Of a DNA stretch of 64,000 nt, positions 7,110-16,785 are shown in pieces; within the stretch, counting starts at the first letter, position 1; each line of letters starts with the position of its first letter. The position numbers and the translations under genes were made by a program. The notes under the pieces are model-generated. The model worked only from the letters and a program-made list of their open reading frames with translations. It made no database searches and was not told the origin of the DNA. This DNA is from UBA6059 sp040219045 (GTDB lineage: Bacteria; Bacteroidota; Bacteroidia; Cytophagales; Cyclobacteriaceae), in contig OZ245881.1 of NCBI GenBank assembly GCA_965229505.1, positions 186,001 to 250,000 on the forward strand, in the 5' to 3' direction.

Positions 7110-9193
7110 AGCGCTCCGGCCTTATTGGCTTGTTGCTAATGGTGCTGGTCACATTTGGGTACAGCCAACCCAACGAGCGGATTATCGATTTGGAGCGATT
7201 TATAGAATACCTGTTTCAGGTTCAGGACATAGATGTCTCCTATGAGGACCTTTACGAATCCCTCTATCTGCTCTACACCAACCCTATCAACCTGAATACT
7301 ACCAATGCAGAAGAACTTGCCTCCATATTTCTCCTCACACCCAACCAGATCAACAATCTGCTGAACTACCAATCGTCCTACGGAAGACTTCTGAGTATCT
7401 ACGAGCTACAGGCCATACCCGACTTTGACGAACAAACTATCCGAAACCTACTACCATTTGTGACGGTGGATGATGATGGCATACAGGCCGACAACCGACC
7501 TCTGTTTCAGCGTATTTCTACTGAGGAAAACAACTACTTCATACTTCGCTATCAACGATTGCTGGAAGAGCAAAAAGGTTTCACAGCGCCTACATTCGAT
7601 TCCAATGGAGAGCCTTCCTCGAGATATGCCGGATCACCCAGTAAATACATGGGGCGATTTCGAGTCAGCCATTCCAAAGACTTCAGTTTAGGGTTCACTT
7701 TCGAAAAGGATGCCGGTGAGCAGTTTTGGTGGGATCCTGATAGCAAAACCTATGGAATAGACTACTTCTCCTACCACCTCCACCTTCAGAGTAAAGGTAA
7801 GTTCAAGACTATAGCCCTTGGGGACTACCAGATCCAGATGGGACAAGGGCTGGTCTTTGGTGCCGGCTTCAACCCTGGAAAGGGCGCTGAATCGATTACT
7901 ACCGTAAGACGGGGAACTACGGGTGTACGGCCCTATGCTTCCGTGTTAGAGACTGGCTTCTTCAGAGGAGCCGCTAGTACGGTTAGTCTGGGCAACTTCA
8001 AAGTAAGTGGCTATTTCTCAAGGTTGTATCAGGATGCGAGCATTAGGAATGACACCACCTTTTCAGACCTGGATGAGTTCGTGAGTTCCATTCAAGACCA
8101 GGGGCTTCACCGCACACCAACCGAAATAGCAGCTAAGGACAGAATACTAGAATACTCCTATGGAAGCAGTATAGTCTACAGTGGAGACTCCAAGCGCTAT
8201 CAGCTTGGTGCCAACATCCTTAATACGCACTATAGTCTGCCTCTATTCAGAAGACCCAATAACTACAATCAGTTTGAGTTCAGTGGAAATCAAAACCTGA
8301 TCTACAGTGTCTTTGGCTCCTATCTTTGGCAAAATTTCAATCTATTTGGCGAGGTAGCCCAATCCAGCTCTGGAGGAATAGGTGCTGTAGCCGGCTTCAT
8401 GACCAGTCTCTCCAAGCTGGTTGATTTCAGTATGGTCTTTCGCAATTACCAACGTGATTTCCACAGCTTTTATGGTAATGGCTTTGGTGAGGGCTCACGC
8501 AGCATCAATGAGCAGGGTATGTATTGGGGTATCAAAATAAAACCATCAAGGAAAATCTTCTTCTCTGCTTACTATGACAAGTTCCGTTTTCCATGGCTAA
8601 GGTTTCGTACAGAGGCTCCCTCCGACGGATATGAGTATTTGGCCAGATTCAATTATCGCCCGGCCAGGTCTGTATTACTCTATTTCCAGCTAAGACAGGA
8701 ACAAAAACAGCTCACCGTCGGGCCTGATAATAGCAACCTCAATGTGCTGGAAACAGGCAGAAAGAACAACTATCTGCTTAATCTGGACTACAGTGTCAAT
8801 AGTTGGTTCACCATGAAATCAAGGGTGCAGTATAGTAACTACGATCTTGCAGGCCAGTATACTGAGGGGATAGCGCTGATCCAGGATTTCAACTTTGAGT
8901 TTTGGAAAATGAAACTCAGCTCCCGGTTTGCCATCTTTGATACCGATGACTATGAAAATCGTCAGTATGTCTACGAACGAGATGTGCTCTATGGGTTTTC
9001 TATTCCGGCGTACAATGGTCTGGGTACCAGGAATTATATTCTACTCCAATACAATCATACTAAGAAACTTAATTTCTGGATTCGTTATGCGAAATTCAAC
9101 TACCGCGGGGTAGAAAGCATTGGCTCTGGATTGGATGAAATAGATGATAATACAAGAACAGAAATTAAAGTCCAGATGAGGATTAAGCTCTAG
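7106..9193 (+). CDS. Outer-membrane barrel protein with N-terminal helix-hairpin-helix domain
   Basis: 695 residues. A signal peptide (1-20) precedes a helical region and a ComEA-like double helix-hairpin-helix domain (about 61-118: NLNTTNAEELASIFLLTPNQ and onward). The rest is rich in alternating aromatic and polar strands (about 160-695), which fits a large beta-barrel, and ends in hydrophobic KVQMRIKL. HhH modules usually bind DNA, so a periplasmic HhH attached to a barrel hints at DNA handling at the outer membrane, but this is inference. It is coupled to the PorV-like gene by a 4-bp overlap and shares the tetranucleotide CTAG as interlocked stops with the convergent patatin gene. Confidence 0.7.
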   Translation: MKRSGLIGLLLMVLVTFGYSQPNERIIDLERFIEYLFQVQDIDVSYEDLYESLYLLYTNPINLNTTNAEELASIFLLTPNQINNLLNYQSSYGRLLSIYELQAIPDFDEQTIRNLLPFVTVDDDGIQADNRPLFQRISTEENNYFILRYQRLLEEQKGFTAPTFDSNGEPSSRYAGSPSKYMGRFRVSHSKDFSLGFTFEKDAGEQFWWDPDSKTYGIDYFSYHLHLQSKGKFKTIALGDYQIQMGQGLVFGAGFNPGKGAESITTVRRGTTGVRPYASVLETGFFRGAASTVSLGNFKVSGYFSRLYQDASIRNDTTFSDLDEFVSSIQDQGLHRTPTEIAAKDRILEYSYGSSIVYSGDSKRYQLGANILNTHYSLPLFRRPNNYNQFEFSGNQNLIYSVFGSYLWQNFNLFGEVAQSSSGGIGAVAGFMTSLSKLVDFSMVFRNYQRDFHSFYGNGFGEGSRSINEQGMYWGIKIKPSRKIFFSAYYDKFRFPWLRFRTEAPSDGYEYLARFNYRPARSVLLYFQLRQEQKQLTVGPDNSNLNVLETGRKNNYLLNLDYSVNSWFTMKSRVQYSNYDLAGQYTEGIALIQDFNFEFWKMKLSSRFAIFDTDDYENRQYVYERDVLYGFSIPAYNGLGTRNYILLQYNHTKKLNFWIRYAKFNYRGVESIGSGLDEIDDNTRTEIKVQMRIKL

Positions 9194-11475
9194 TCGGGTT
9201 TGTTCATCAAACTTCTGATCTTGGATAGAGCTGTGCGATTTTCTTTTCGATAGATGTTCTCCTGAATATTGCGCTTTTCGCGGCTTGTAAGATGCCAGCT
9301 CAGCGACGCTCTCTCGTTCTCCTGGCCTTCTAGCAGCTGGCGTTCTGTCCTGAAGTCAGCTGTATCAATATTGGTGTAAGTATCATATTCGAGTGATACC
9401 ACATCGAGTGGAGCCCCAAACCATTCCTTTGCGAATTGAATCTTATTATCGTTATTGACATCCTGAAGATTACCCAGGTTATTGTAAACGCTACTGATAG
9501 GTGCCGACAAACGCTGAAGTATAGAAGGAGTAGTTCTGGGCTGTACTTCAACATTTTTACGGGTATCTCTAATGGAGATTAGCACTACGCCAGAAGTGTT
9601 TTCCTCAAGCCAAGTCTGAAAGTTGTAGATAAAACGAAGGGCATCACTAATGCCGAAGTTGTCGGCGATCCCTGCGTCCATTATCTGCATGGAGGGATTA
9701 CTCGGAAGCTCCACGTTTGGGGTGACGTAAGGGAAGCTGGCACTCATCCTCAACGCACTCAAAAATCTCAGATCCTGAGACTGTTGCTTTGCAAAATAGC
9801 TCATGAAATCAACGCCACTGATTTTGTACTGATCATCAAAGGCATCCACTCCGAGGTTCATATAGCTCACCGGTTGGGCAGAGATATATAAGCGCCTACC
9901 ATCATTGGCTATCGTTGGTGACATGATCATCATTGGTATATCAGCATTGTATTCCGGTAGGGAGTAGCTCATCACAGACTTCTCAAGTAGCCCTTCAGTA
10001 TTGATGTTGAGCTGCTGCTCGAATGCATAACCGCGATCTTTCCTGTATCTACGTCCGGCATACTCAAAATGCTGAGAACGCAAAAATAGGTCGTTGACGA
10101 GCAGGCTGAAGATGATGGGGTTGAGGTTGTCCTTGGCTATGTTTTGACGAAACTCCTGGCCATTATAATCAGCCACCTGACCTTGCTGATGACGAAGGAA
10201 AAGTTCGCGGTAGTAAGCGGCTCCAATCATACCGCCTGATGCTCCGGTGATCAGCATAGTACTTTTCATGAGCCCTCCCGTGAGCGTACTGTCGAGCTGA
10301 GCCATAGCCGACATGGACCATAGTGCTGCGCGCTGGCCACCTCCACTAACACACAAAAACACAGCCTTCGGCTTGGGTGCATTTTGGTTCTGCTTCCAGT
10401 TTTCTAGCAATTCTATCGTTCGTGACTTATCAGCTGACACCTTTGATGGGTTGCTGCTTTTTTTGATAGCCTGCAGATTATACTCGGCCATCTCAGTATT
10501 ATACTTAAGCCCAATGGCCTCCGCCCTACCCTCCAGGACGCCATTTTTGACCAAGAGATTAATCAATGCCAGCAGTACGATCGTAACAACTAGTGCCCAG
10601 GATCTGAACCAATATGAAATGGCACCATTGAGCATAATCACTACCGTAAAAATAAGAATGGCACTAGCGGCGGCCGGTATTTTAAAGAATGGGCTGTCCA
10701 TGAAAAAACCGAGAATAATGATCAGCAGTAGAATCAAAAGCTCGATGATCACCGAGTTGAAGTGATTTTGGTCGAAGACTTTCAGTACCATCTCCTTCTC
10801 CATGAACGTATCGAGTCCTTTGGTACTGATTGGTCTAAGTTTGATATCCAGGTAGCTGTCCACTCTAAAACGCTGATCCCTCGCCTCCTTGAGTTTATTT
10901 AACGCATTGAGCCTGTTGAGCTTTACCTGCTTGAGCCGACGATCTACACTGCCAATCAAAAATTTGAATATGTCCTTATTGGTATAACTGAAGTACAGCA
11001 AGAGTATGAAGATCATGAAGCCCGTACCCGTAATAAAGCCCAAAAGCATCAGCATTAATTCAAACCATTGGGTGTCCTCATTGCGTATCTGAAACGAAAC
11101 GATGGAGAAAAAATAGATCAGGAAGACTATCAGAGGTATAATGCTATTGTTGATGCTGAACTTGACAAAGGGCTTTTCTAGAATACCAACGAAGGTGTAC
11201 TTGTACCCATAGAGTATGTAGCAGGTGATGTGGAAGGCGATGACCATGCCCCCAAATGACAAGCCAACCAGAAAGAAGCTGGTAAAACCAACAGTATCGA
11301 GATACTCGGGATCCAGGAAGAGGTAGGGTACGCCTAGCACTTTCCCAAAGTTCTGAGTCACAATCACCAGCAGTAGTGCCCATACAGCTACCAGCGCTAT
11401 ATTTTTACGAAGATGTAGCAGTACTAACTGTACTGGAAAGGAGTAAATAAACCGCTCAACATTTCGGCTCATCAA
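9190..11475 (-). CDS. Membrane-anchored patatin-like phospholipase
   Basis: 761 residues. The N-terminal 310 residues hold about seven predicted membrane segments (near 24-41, 63-92, 112-130, 138-162, 241-260, 266-285, 292-310). The C-terminal half is a patatin domain: oxyanion loop GGGQRA at 378-383, nucleophile elbow GASGG with Ser413, and catalytic Asp600 in DAG. The expected activity is lipid acyl hydrolysis with the domain on one face of the inner membrane. The Arg in the oxyanion loop is retained. Substrate unknown. Its start is 63 bp from the divergently transcribed alpha/beta hydrolase, so two lipid-hydrolase genes share an intergenic region. Confidence 0.85.
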   Translation of the reverse strand: MMSRNVERFIYSFPVQLVLLHLRKNIALVAVWALLLVIVTQNFGKVLGVPYLFLDPEYLDTVGFTSFFLVGLSFGGMVIAFHITCYILYGYKYTFVGILEKPFVKFSINNSIIPLIVFLIYFFSIVSFQIRNEDTQWFELMLMLLGFITGTGFMIFILLLYFSYTNKDIFKFLIGSVDRRLKQVKLNRLNALNKLKEARDQRFRVDSYLDIKLRPISTKGLDTFMEKEMVLKVFDQNHFNSVIIELLILLLIIILGFFMDSPFFKIPAAASAILIFTVVIMLNGAISYWFRSWALVVTIVLLALINLLVKNGVLEGRAEAIGLKYNTEMAEYNLQAIKKSSNPSKVSADKSRTIELLENWKQNQNAPKPKAVFLCVSGGGQRAALWSMSAMAQLDSTLTGGLMKSTMLITGASGGMIGAAYYRELFLRHQQGQVADYNGQEFRQNIAKDNLNPIIFSLLVNDLFLRSQHFEYAGRRYRKDRGYAFEQQLNINTEGLLEKSVMSYSLPEYNADIPMMIMSPTIANDGRRLYISAQPVSYMNLGVDAFDDQYKISGVDFMSYFAKQQSQDLRFLSALRMSASFPYVTPNVELPSNPSMQIMDAGIADNFGISDALRFIYNFQTWLEENTSGVVLISIRDTRKNVEVQPRTTPSILQRLSAPISSVYNNLGNLQDVNNDNKIQFAKEWFGAPLDVVSLEYDTYTNIDTADFRTERQLLEGQENERASLSWHLTSREKRNIQENIYRKENRTALSKIRSLMNKPD

Positions 11476-11538
11476 TGGGTTTTTAACACTGTTCGACTTA
11501 TCGTAAAATAGCTAAATTACCCCAAAGACAAAGTAAAA

Positions 11539-12363
11539 ATGCACACGAACGAGCTTGAGCTTAGAACTAAAGATGGACTGTCCCTATCGGGGAAAAGTTG
11601 GCTACCCGAGGGTGAGCCTCAAAAGATTATTTGTCTGGTGCATGGGCATGGTGAGCACATCGGGCGCTATGAACATTTTGCAGCTCACTTTGTCGAAAAA
11701 GGTATAGCCGTATTTGCGGTAGACTTAAGGGGACATGGCAAGTCAGAGGGAAAGCGTGGGCACACGCCCAACTATGAACTACTCCTATCTGATGTAGAAG
11801 AGCTGATCAAAGCCGCCAGGGTGGATCACAATGATACGCCTATTATACTCTATGGTCATAGCATGGGCGGCAACCTGGTGGCTGGCTTTATACTTCAAAA
11901 TAATATGAAGGAACTTGAAGCAGCAGTGCTGTCTAGTCCATGGCTGACACTTGCTTTTGACCCACCAAGTGCTCAGGTCAGGTTGGCCAAAATAGTAAGG
12001 CGGATATTCCCAAGTCTTACCCAGCACAGCAAACTAGACGCCCAGCTGTTATCCAAAGACCCTGCGGTCATCAAGGCCTATCAAGACGACCCGTTGGTAC
12101 ACGATTTGGTCAGCCCAAGCTTATTCCTCAGTATACTCAAAGGGGGTGAGAACGCTCTTAAAAAGGCAAATGAATTGAAATTGAGGACACTCGTGATGCA
12201 TGGAGATGATGATAAGATCACTTCTGCGGATAGTTCGCGGACTTTCGCACATGACGGAGGAGCCGATTTCAAACTATGGTCAGGTGTGAAGCACGAACCA
12301 CATAATGAACCTGAGCAAAAAGAAGTACTCACGTTTGTAAGTGACTGGATATTAAACAAATAG
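11539..12363 (+). CDS. Alpha/beta hydrolase, monoacylglycerol-lipase-like
   Basis: 274 residues, cytoplasmic (no signal peptide). Typical Hydrolase_4 / serine aminopeptidase S33 domain: HGHGEHIGRYEHFA (oxyanion region) near 35-48, nucleophile GHSMGG with Ser108, acid Asp225 in HGDDDKIT, and probable catalytic His252 in VKHEPHNE. The closest functional description is a monoacylglycerol lipase or lysophospholipase. It is divergent from a patatin gene and ends in a terminator hairpin that includes its stop codon. Confidence 0.85.
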   Translation: MHTNELELRTKDGLSLSGKSWLPEGEPQKIICLVHGHGEHIGRYEHFAAHFVEKGIAVFAVDLRGHGKSEGKRGHTPNYELLLSDVEELIKAARVDHNDTPIILYGHSMGGNLVAGFILQNNMKELEAAVLSSPWLTLAFDPPSAQVRLAKIVRRIFPSLTQHSKLDAQLLSKDPAVIKAYQDDPLVHDLVSPSLFLSILKGGENALKKANELKLRTLVMHGDDDKITSADSSRTFAHDGGADFKLWSGVKHEPHNEPEQKEVLTFVSDWILNK

Positions 12364-12390
12364 AGGGTGCTTTACACCCTCTATTTCATT
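12361..12390. terminator. Terminator between convergent genes
   Basis: Perfect 9-bp stem TAGAGGGTG (12361-12369) / CACCCTCTA (12375-12383) with a 5-nt loop. The left arm contains the hydrolase stop codon, and a T-rich stretch follows on the plus strand. It probably also limits read-through from the convergent gene ending at 12411. Confidence 0.75.
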
Positions 12391-12410
12391 TGGCAATATG
12401 ATCCCGGTTC

Positions 12411-13325
12411 TTAGAATGAACCTATCTTCAAAGTCACGAAAAAATTCCATTTGTCAAAGGCGGATTCACTCGTCTGAACTAGCTCTAAGTCCTGAGTGAA
12501 GCGCTTGCTTGCACCTAGGTCAATCCTGAAATTGCGAGCAATATTAACCTCCAGAGCTGCTCCTGGCTCGATGTACCAGAAGACATCCTCATCAATCAAG
12601 CCGTTGATAGAATTGAAGCCAGGCGATCCGAAGTTATTCTCCCAGTCCTCTTCATAGCCCAGCCATCCTGCTCCTGCAGCAACCGGAAATACCAGATGCA
12701 CCACTTGGTTGGAGAAGACAATCGGCTCAAGGAAAAACCCACCATATCCGCCATAAACTACCACTTTAGAACCCAGAGGGTTGTCGATATCATCAAATTT
12801 AGCAGTGGGGATAATTCCATGTCCCTCAAATCCAATGGCTATGCTCCTGTTGATGATCCAGCCACCTCTGAGGCCGGCGAGCACCATCGCCTCATCTCGA
12901 AATGAAGTGGATTTAAAGGTCAGCGCTCCAAAGCCTCCACTATGTTGAGATCCACCAGCAATAGTTTTGATATCATCCCTACCCTTGTCCTTATTCTTTT
13001 CCTTCTTAGAGTAACTTGTACTCGAGCTGTAAACCCTGACTGTGCCATACTCATCATCAAAGGTCTCTGAGACCACTACATTGGGTTCTGAAATAGGCTG
13101 GACCTCCTCAGTCTTATCCGTGGTTTCCAGCATTTCATTATCGATAATCGGTGGCGCTTCTACTTCCTGCTCCGGCCCGTATACAGGTGCGTTGATCAGC
13201 GAATCGAGATCCATCTTTTTTCTCTCATTGACGGCTGTCGAATCAGATGACTGCTGCGCCCAGCCAATACCGGGAGCATAGACTAACAAGAATAGGACTA
13301 GCAGCTTGTGTGTGTGGTTTTTCAT
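12411..13325 (-). CDS. Hypothetical secreted outer-membrane protein
   Basis: 304 residues from the chosen start. A clear signal peptide (MKNHTHKLLVLFLLVYAPGIGWAQ, cut just after) is followed by an acidic, low-complexity linker (about 30-110, rich in Glu, Asp, Ser, Thr). The C-terminal glycine- and aromatic-rich region (about 125-304) has alternating strands ending in LKIGSF, like small outer-membrane barrels. An in-frame ATG at 13385 adds 20 residues before the signal peptide and is less likely. No specific family recognised. Confidence 0.65.
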   Translation of the reverse strand: MKNHTHKLLVLFLLVYAPGIGWAQQSSDSTAVNERKKMDLDSLINAPVYGPEQEVEAPPIIDNEMLETTDKTEEVQPISEPNVVVSETFDDEYGTVRVYSSSTSYSKKEKNKDKGRDDIKTIAGGSQHSGGFGALTFKSTSFRDEAMVLAGLRGGWIINRSIAIGFEGHGIIPTAKFDDIDNPLGSKVVVYGGYGGFFLEPIVFSNQVVHLVFPVAAGAGWLGYEEDWENNFGSPGFNSINGLIDEDVFWYIEPGAALEVNIARNFRIDLGASKRFTQDLELVQTSESAFDKWNFFVTLKIGSF

Positions 13326-13486
13326 CCTGGTAAAATTTTGAGTTTTGATGATCCCAACTGACTTTTCAAGGATCAATTTGGCCATTTTTAGTTTTAAAAT
13401 TCATGCTAATGACAATAACTGTCAATGAGGGTTTCCAAAGGGGTCTAACTTTTTTTTAATCCCCCTCTTTTCTATTCCTAAAAATT

Positions 13487-13494
13487 TAATTTTG
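13487..13494 (+). promoter_or_regulatory. -7 promoter box upstream of leuS
   Basis: TAATTTTG matches TAnnTTTG exactly, 28 bp before the leuS ATG. No good TTTG -33 box is seen at the usual distance. Confidence 0.45.
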
Positions 13495-13522
13495 CCGACC
13501 TAATAAACAAACGGTTCCCACT

Positions 13523-16246
13523 ATGGCGGAGTATAATTTCAGTGAAGTAGAGCAAAAATGGCAGGCCTACTGGAAGAAGAATAGTACGTTCAAAACCAAG
13601 GAGATTTCGGAGAAGCCTAAGTACTATGTGCTCGACATGTTTCCTTACCCTTCCGGAGCTGGCCTGCACGTGGGACATCCTCTGGGCTACATAGCTACCG
13701 ACATAGTGGCCAGATACAAGCGACTCAAAGGTTTTAATGTCTTGCACCCGATGGGATTTGACTCGTTCGGTCTACCTGCAGAGCAATATGCAATCAAGAC
13801 CGGTCAACATCCGAAGGTGACCACAGACACCAATATTAAGCGTTTCAAAGAGCAGTTAAATGTACTTGGCTTCTCCTATGACTGGGATAAGGAGCTTCGT
13901 ACCAGTGATCCTAGCTACTACAAGTGGACTCAGTGGATTTTTCTGAAGCTGTTCAACAGCTATTTTGACCTAGCGGAAAAGAAGGCAAAGCCAATTTCAG
14001 AACTCCCTATACCAGAGGGGCTTTCCAAGGAAGAAAAGCGAGCGTTTATAGATGAGCATAGATTAGCTTATCAGGATGAAATTGCCGTGAACTGGTGTCC
14101 TGCATTGGGTACGGTGCTCGCCAATGAAGAGGTCATCGGTGGATTGAGTGAGCGCGGGGGCTTTCCAGTGATCCGCAAGCCCATGAAGCAGTGGATGATG
14201 CGTATTACTGCGTATTGCGATAGGTTGTTAGATGAACTAGAAGATGTGGACTGGCCTGAGAGTATCAGGCTATCGCAAAAAAACTGGATAGGCAAGTCCC
14301 TCGGCGCTGAGATCATCTTCAAAACAGTCGATGGCAAAAACGAGGTGCGTGTCTTCAGTACACGTCCCGATACGATTTTTGGGGCTACCTATGTAGTTCT
14401 CGCTCCTGAGCACCCTTTAGTGGATACCATCACTACCTCAGCGCACAAGGAGTCTGTTGACGCCTACAAGGACGCAGCTTCTAAGAAGAGTGACCTTGAG
14501 CGGCAAGAGCTCGACAAGAGTAAAACCGGTGTATTCACCGGAGGTTATGTCATCAATCCAATGACAGGCGAGCAAGTACCTGCATGGATTTCAGACTATG
14601 TATTGATCTCTTATGGCACGGGAGCCATCATGGCTGTACCAGCCCACGACGAGCGCGACTTTGAGTTCGCCACCAAATTTGGGTTACCTATCAAGCAAGT
14701 GATCAGTGAGGATGGACAAGAGAAGCCCGAGCTTAAAGAGGCGCTATCAGGTCATGGTGTAATTATCAATTCCGGTGATCACTACAATGGCCTGGATAGT
14801 AAGGAATTTATCAAAATAGCGATAGCGCAGATGGAAGGCGATGGTACTGGAAAAGGTGCTGTCAACTATAAGCTGAGAGATTGGGTCTTCACGCGCCAGC
14901 GCTATTGGGGTGAGCCTATACCGGTGATTCACACCGAGGATGGTGAAGTTAAGGGTATCCCCGAATCAGAATTACCGTTGGTATTGCCGGAGGTCGACTC
15001 TTATCAACCCGCCGAGGATGGAAGTAGCCCGCTAGCGCGAAATGCGGAATGGGTCAAAACCACAGATCCTGAGACGGGCCGCCCTGCCATGCGCGAGACT
15101 AATACCATGCCACAGTGGGCCGGCTCATGCTGGTACTACCTTCGCTATCTGCAGCCTGACAATGATCTGAAATTGGGCGATCCTGAAGCTATCAAGTACT
15201 GGTCTCCTGTTGACCTCTATGTAGGTGGGGCCGAGCATGCCGTATTACATTTATTGTATGCTCGATTTTGGCATAAGGTACTTTTTGATCTTGGCTATGT
15301 CAGCCATCGAGAGCCCTTCCAGAAGTTGGTAAACCAAGGTATGATTCAAGGTCGATCTAACTTTGTCTACCGTATCAAAGACACCAATACCTTCGTGAGC
15401 CTGGGGCTAAAGGACCAATATGAAGTAACTCCGATTCACGTGGATGTCAACCTCGTGGATAAAGATGTGCTCGATGTAGAGGCATTTAAAAAATCATCGC
15501 ATGAGTACAAGACCGCCACTTTCGAATTGGAAGATGGAAAGTACGTCTGTGGTGCTGAGGTAGAGAAGATGTCCAAATCTAAACTTAATGTGGTGAGCCC
15601 GGACGATATTATCACCAGGTACGGAGCTGATACGCTCCGGATGTATGAGATGTTCCTCGGACCGTTGGAACAAAACAAGCCCTGGAATACCAATGGCATA
15701 GACGGGGTGTTTAAGTTCATTAGGAAGTTTTGGCGACTCTTCCATGAGGACGATGCTTTCTCAGTTTCTGATGAGAAGCCCACCGCCGAGGAAATGAAGA
15801 TTCTCCATAAGGCCATCAAAAAGACGCAGGACGATATAGAGCGGCTTTCTCTCAATACTTCGGTGAGCGGCTTTATGATCACGGTCAACGAGCTGAGCTC
15901 ACTGAAGTGCAATAAAAGGGCAGTACTCGAGCCATTGACCATCATGATTTCGCCGTTTGCTCCGCATCTTGCTGAGGAACTATGGTCACTGCTCGGTCAT
16001 GAGGAGAGTATCTCAGAGGCGGAGATGCCGGTGTATGACGAACAATATCTTAAGGAAGATGCCTTCGAATATCCTGTGATGATCAATGGTAAGCTCAGAA
16101 CCAAGATGACTTTTGGAGCCGATGTACCTAACGGTGAAATTCAGGCTGCTGTCTTGGCTTCAGAAATCGTGATGAAATGGACAGAAGGCAAAGCACCTAA
16201 GAAGGTGATTATTGTACCCAAAAAGATTGTGAATATTGTAGTGTGA
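13523..16246 (+). CDS. leuS: Leucyl-tRNA synthetase
   Basis: Charges tRNA-Leu with leucine in the cytoplasm. 907 residues, normal for this phylum. Class I signatures are present: HVGH at 49-52 (HIGH motif) and KMSKS at 682-686. The CP1 editing domain lies between them, with the tryptophan-rich WAGSCWYYLRY block just before the KMSKS region. A Bacteroidota-type insertion precedes KMSKS (about 620-680). The anticodon-binding domain and the C-terminal domain (ending KKIVNIVV) are intact. It is followed at 11 bp by a palindromic repeat and a transposase gene. Confidence 0.98.
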   Translation: MAEYNFSEVEQKWQAYWKKNSTFKTKEISEKPKYYVLDMFPYPSGAGLHVGHPLGYIATDIVARYKRLKGFNVLHPMGFDSFGLPAEQYAIKTGQHPKVTTDTNIKRFKEQLNVLGFSYDWDKELRTSDPSYYKWTQWIFLKLFNSYFDLAEKKAKPISELPIPEGLSKEEKRAFIDEHRLAYQDEIAVNWCPALGTVLANEEVIGGLSERGGFPVIRKPMKQWMMRITAYCDRLLDELEDVDWPESIRLSQKNWIGKSLGAEIIFKTVDGKNEVRVFSTRPDTIFGATYVVLAPEHPLVDTITTSAHKESVDAYKDAASKKSDLERQELDKSKTGVFTGGYVINPMTGEQVPAWISDYVLISYGTGAIMAVPAHDERDFEFATKFGLPIKQVISEDGQEKPELKEALSGHGVIINSGDHYNGLDSKEFIKIAIAQMEGDGTGKGAVNYKLRDWVFTRQRYWGEPIPVIHTEDGEVKGIPESELPLVLPEVDSYQPAEDGSSPLARNAEWVKTTDPETGRPAMRETNTMPQWAGSCWYYLRYLQPDNDLKLGDPEAIKYWSPVDLYVGGAEHAVLHLLYARFWHKVLFDLGYVSHREPFQKLVNQGMIQGRSNFVYRIKDTNTFVSLGLKDQYEVTPIHVDVNLVDKDVLDVEAFKKSSHEYKTATFELEDGKYVCGAEVEKMSKSKLNVVSPDDIITRYGADTLRMYEMFLGPLEQNKPWNTNGIDGVFKFIRKFWRLFHEDDAFSVSDEKPTAEEMKILHKAIKKTQDDIERLSLNTSVSGFMITVNELSSLKCNKRAVLEPLTIMISPFAPHLAEELWSLLGHEESISEAEMPVYDEQYLKEDAFEYPVMINGKLRTKMTFGADVPNGEIQAAVLASEIVMKWTEGKAPKKVIIVPKKIVNIVV

Positions 16247-16256
16247 TTTCTCCATT

Positions 16257-16278
16257 GCGACGGGTTTAAACCCGTCGC
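16257..16278. repeat. Left 22-bp palindrome flanking the transposase
   Basis: Perfect palindrome of 11-base arms, GCGACGGGTTT and its complement, meeting at TTTAAA. The core ACGGGTTTAAACCCGT is the same as in the palindrome on the other side of the transposase gene. Confidence 0.85.
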
Positions 16279-16305
16279 TATAGAGAAATGGCGTTCCTTC
16301 ATATA

Positions 16306-16326
16306 TTAGCGGTGATAAACCGTTAA
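16306..16326 (+). repeat. Hairpin just upstream of the transposase start
   Basis: TTAGCGGT (16306-16313) pairs with ACCGTTAA (16319-16326) with one mismatch around a 5-nt loop. IS200-type elements carry subterminal hairpins recognised by the transposase or hiding its start, so it could be either; this is inference. Confidence 0.35.
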
Positions 16327-16335
16327 TCCCGGATT

Positions 16336-16770
16336 ATGCCTTATCTAAAAGTTTGGCTCCATATAGTTTGGTCTACCAGGAATCGTGAACCTCTTCTTGT
16401 AAAAGAAATTAGGAACAAAGTCTTCGAGCACATAAGACAAAATGCAAAAGACAAGGGCATTTACATTGACCATATCAATGGCTATGTCGATCATGTTCAC
16501 TGCCTGATCAGCCTAAAATCAGATCAAACGATCGCTAAGACCATCCAACTCCTAAAAGGAGAATCCACGCATTGGATTAATCAGAATGAATTGATTGAAG
16601 GCCATTTCAGCTGGCAAACCGAATATTTTGCCGTGTCGGTAAGTCAATATCAAGTAGATCGGGTGAGAGCCTATATCAGGAATCAAGAATCTCATCATCG
16701 CAAAGTCAGCTTTGACGAAGAATATGAACTAATGATGGAAAAGTATGGGTTTGAGAAAATGAGCGGCTAA
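16336..16770 (+). CDS. tnpA: IS200/REP-associated single-strand transposase (Y1 HUH family)
   Basis: 144 residues, full length for the family. The HUH motif is HVH at 53-55 (DHVHCLI) and the likely catalytic tyrosine is Tyr113 in VRAYIRNQ. The C-terminus (KVSFDEEYELMMEKYGF) is typical of Bacteroidota IS200-type proteins. These enzymes cut and join single-stranded DNA at hairpins. The gene stands between two perfect palindromes that share a core, which fits a RAYT that mobilises REP-like hairpins or a short IS200-like element. The reading frame is intact, so it may be active. Confidence 0.85.
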   Translation: MPYLKVWLHIVWSTRNREPLLVKEIRNKVFEHIRQNAKDKGIYIDHINGYVDHVHCLISLKSDQTIAKTIQLLKGESTHWINQNELIEGHFSWQTEYFAVSVSQYQVDRVRAYIRNQESHHRKVSFDEEYELMMEKYGFEKMSG

Positions 16771-16785
16771 AGCCAGATACAACCT

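Noticed and set aside
10313..10765. 150-codon frame on the plus strand opposite the patatin gene
   Set aside because: It is antisense to a gene with clear domain motifs, has no recognisable features and no promoter.
15436..15945. 169-codon frame opposite leuS
   Set aside because: Antisense shadow of a well-conserved synthetase gene; serine- and leucine-rich composition as expected from the reverse frame.
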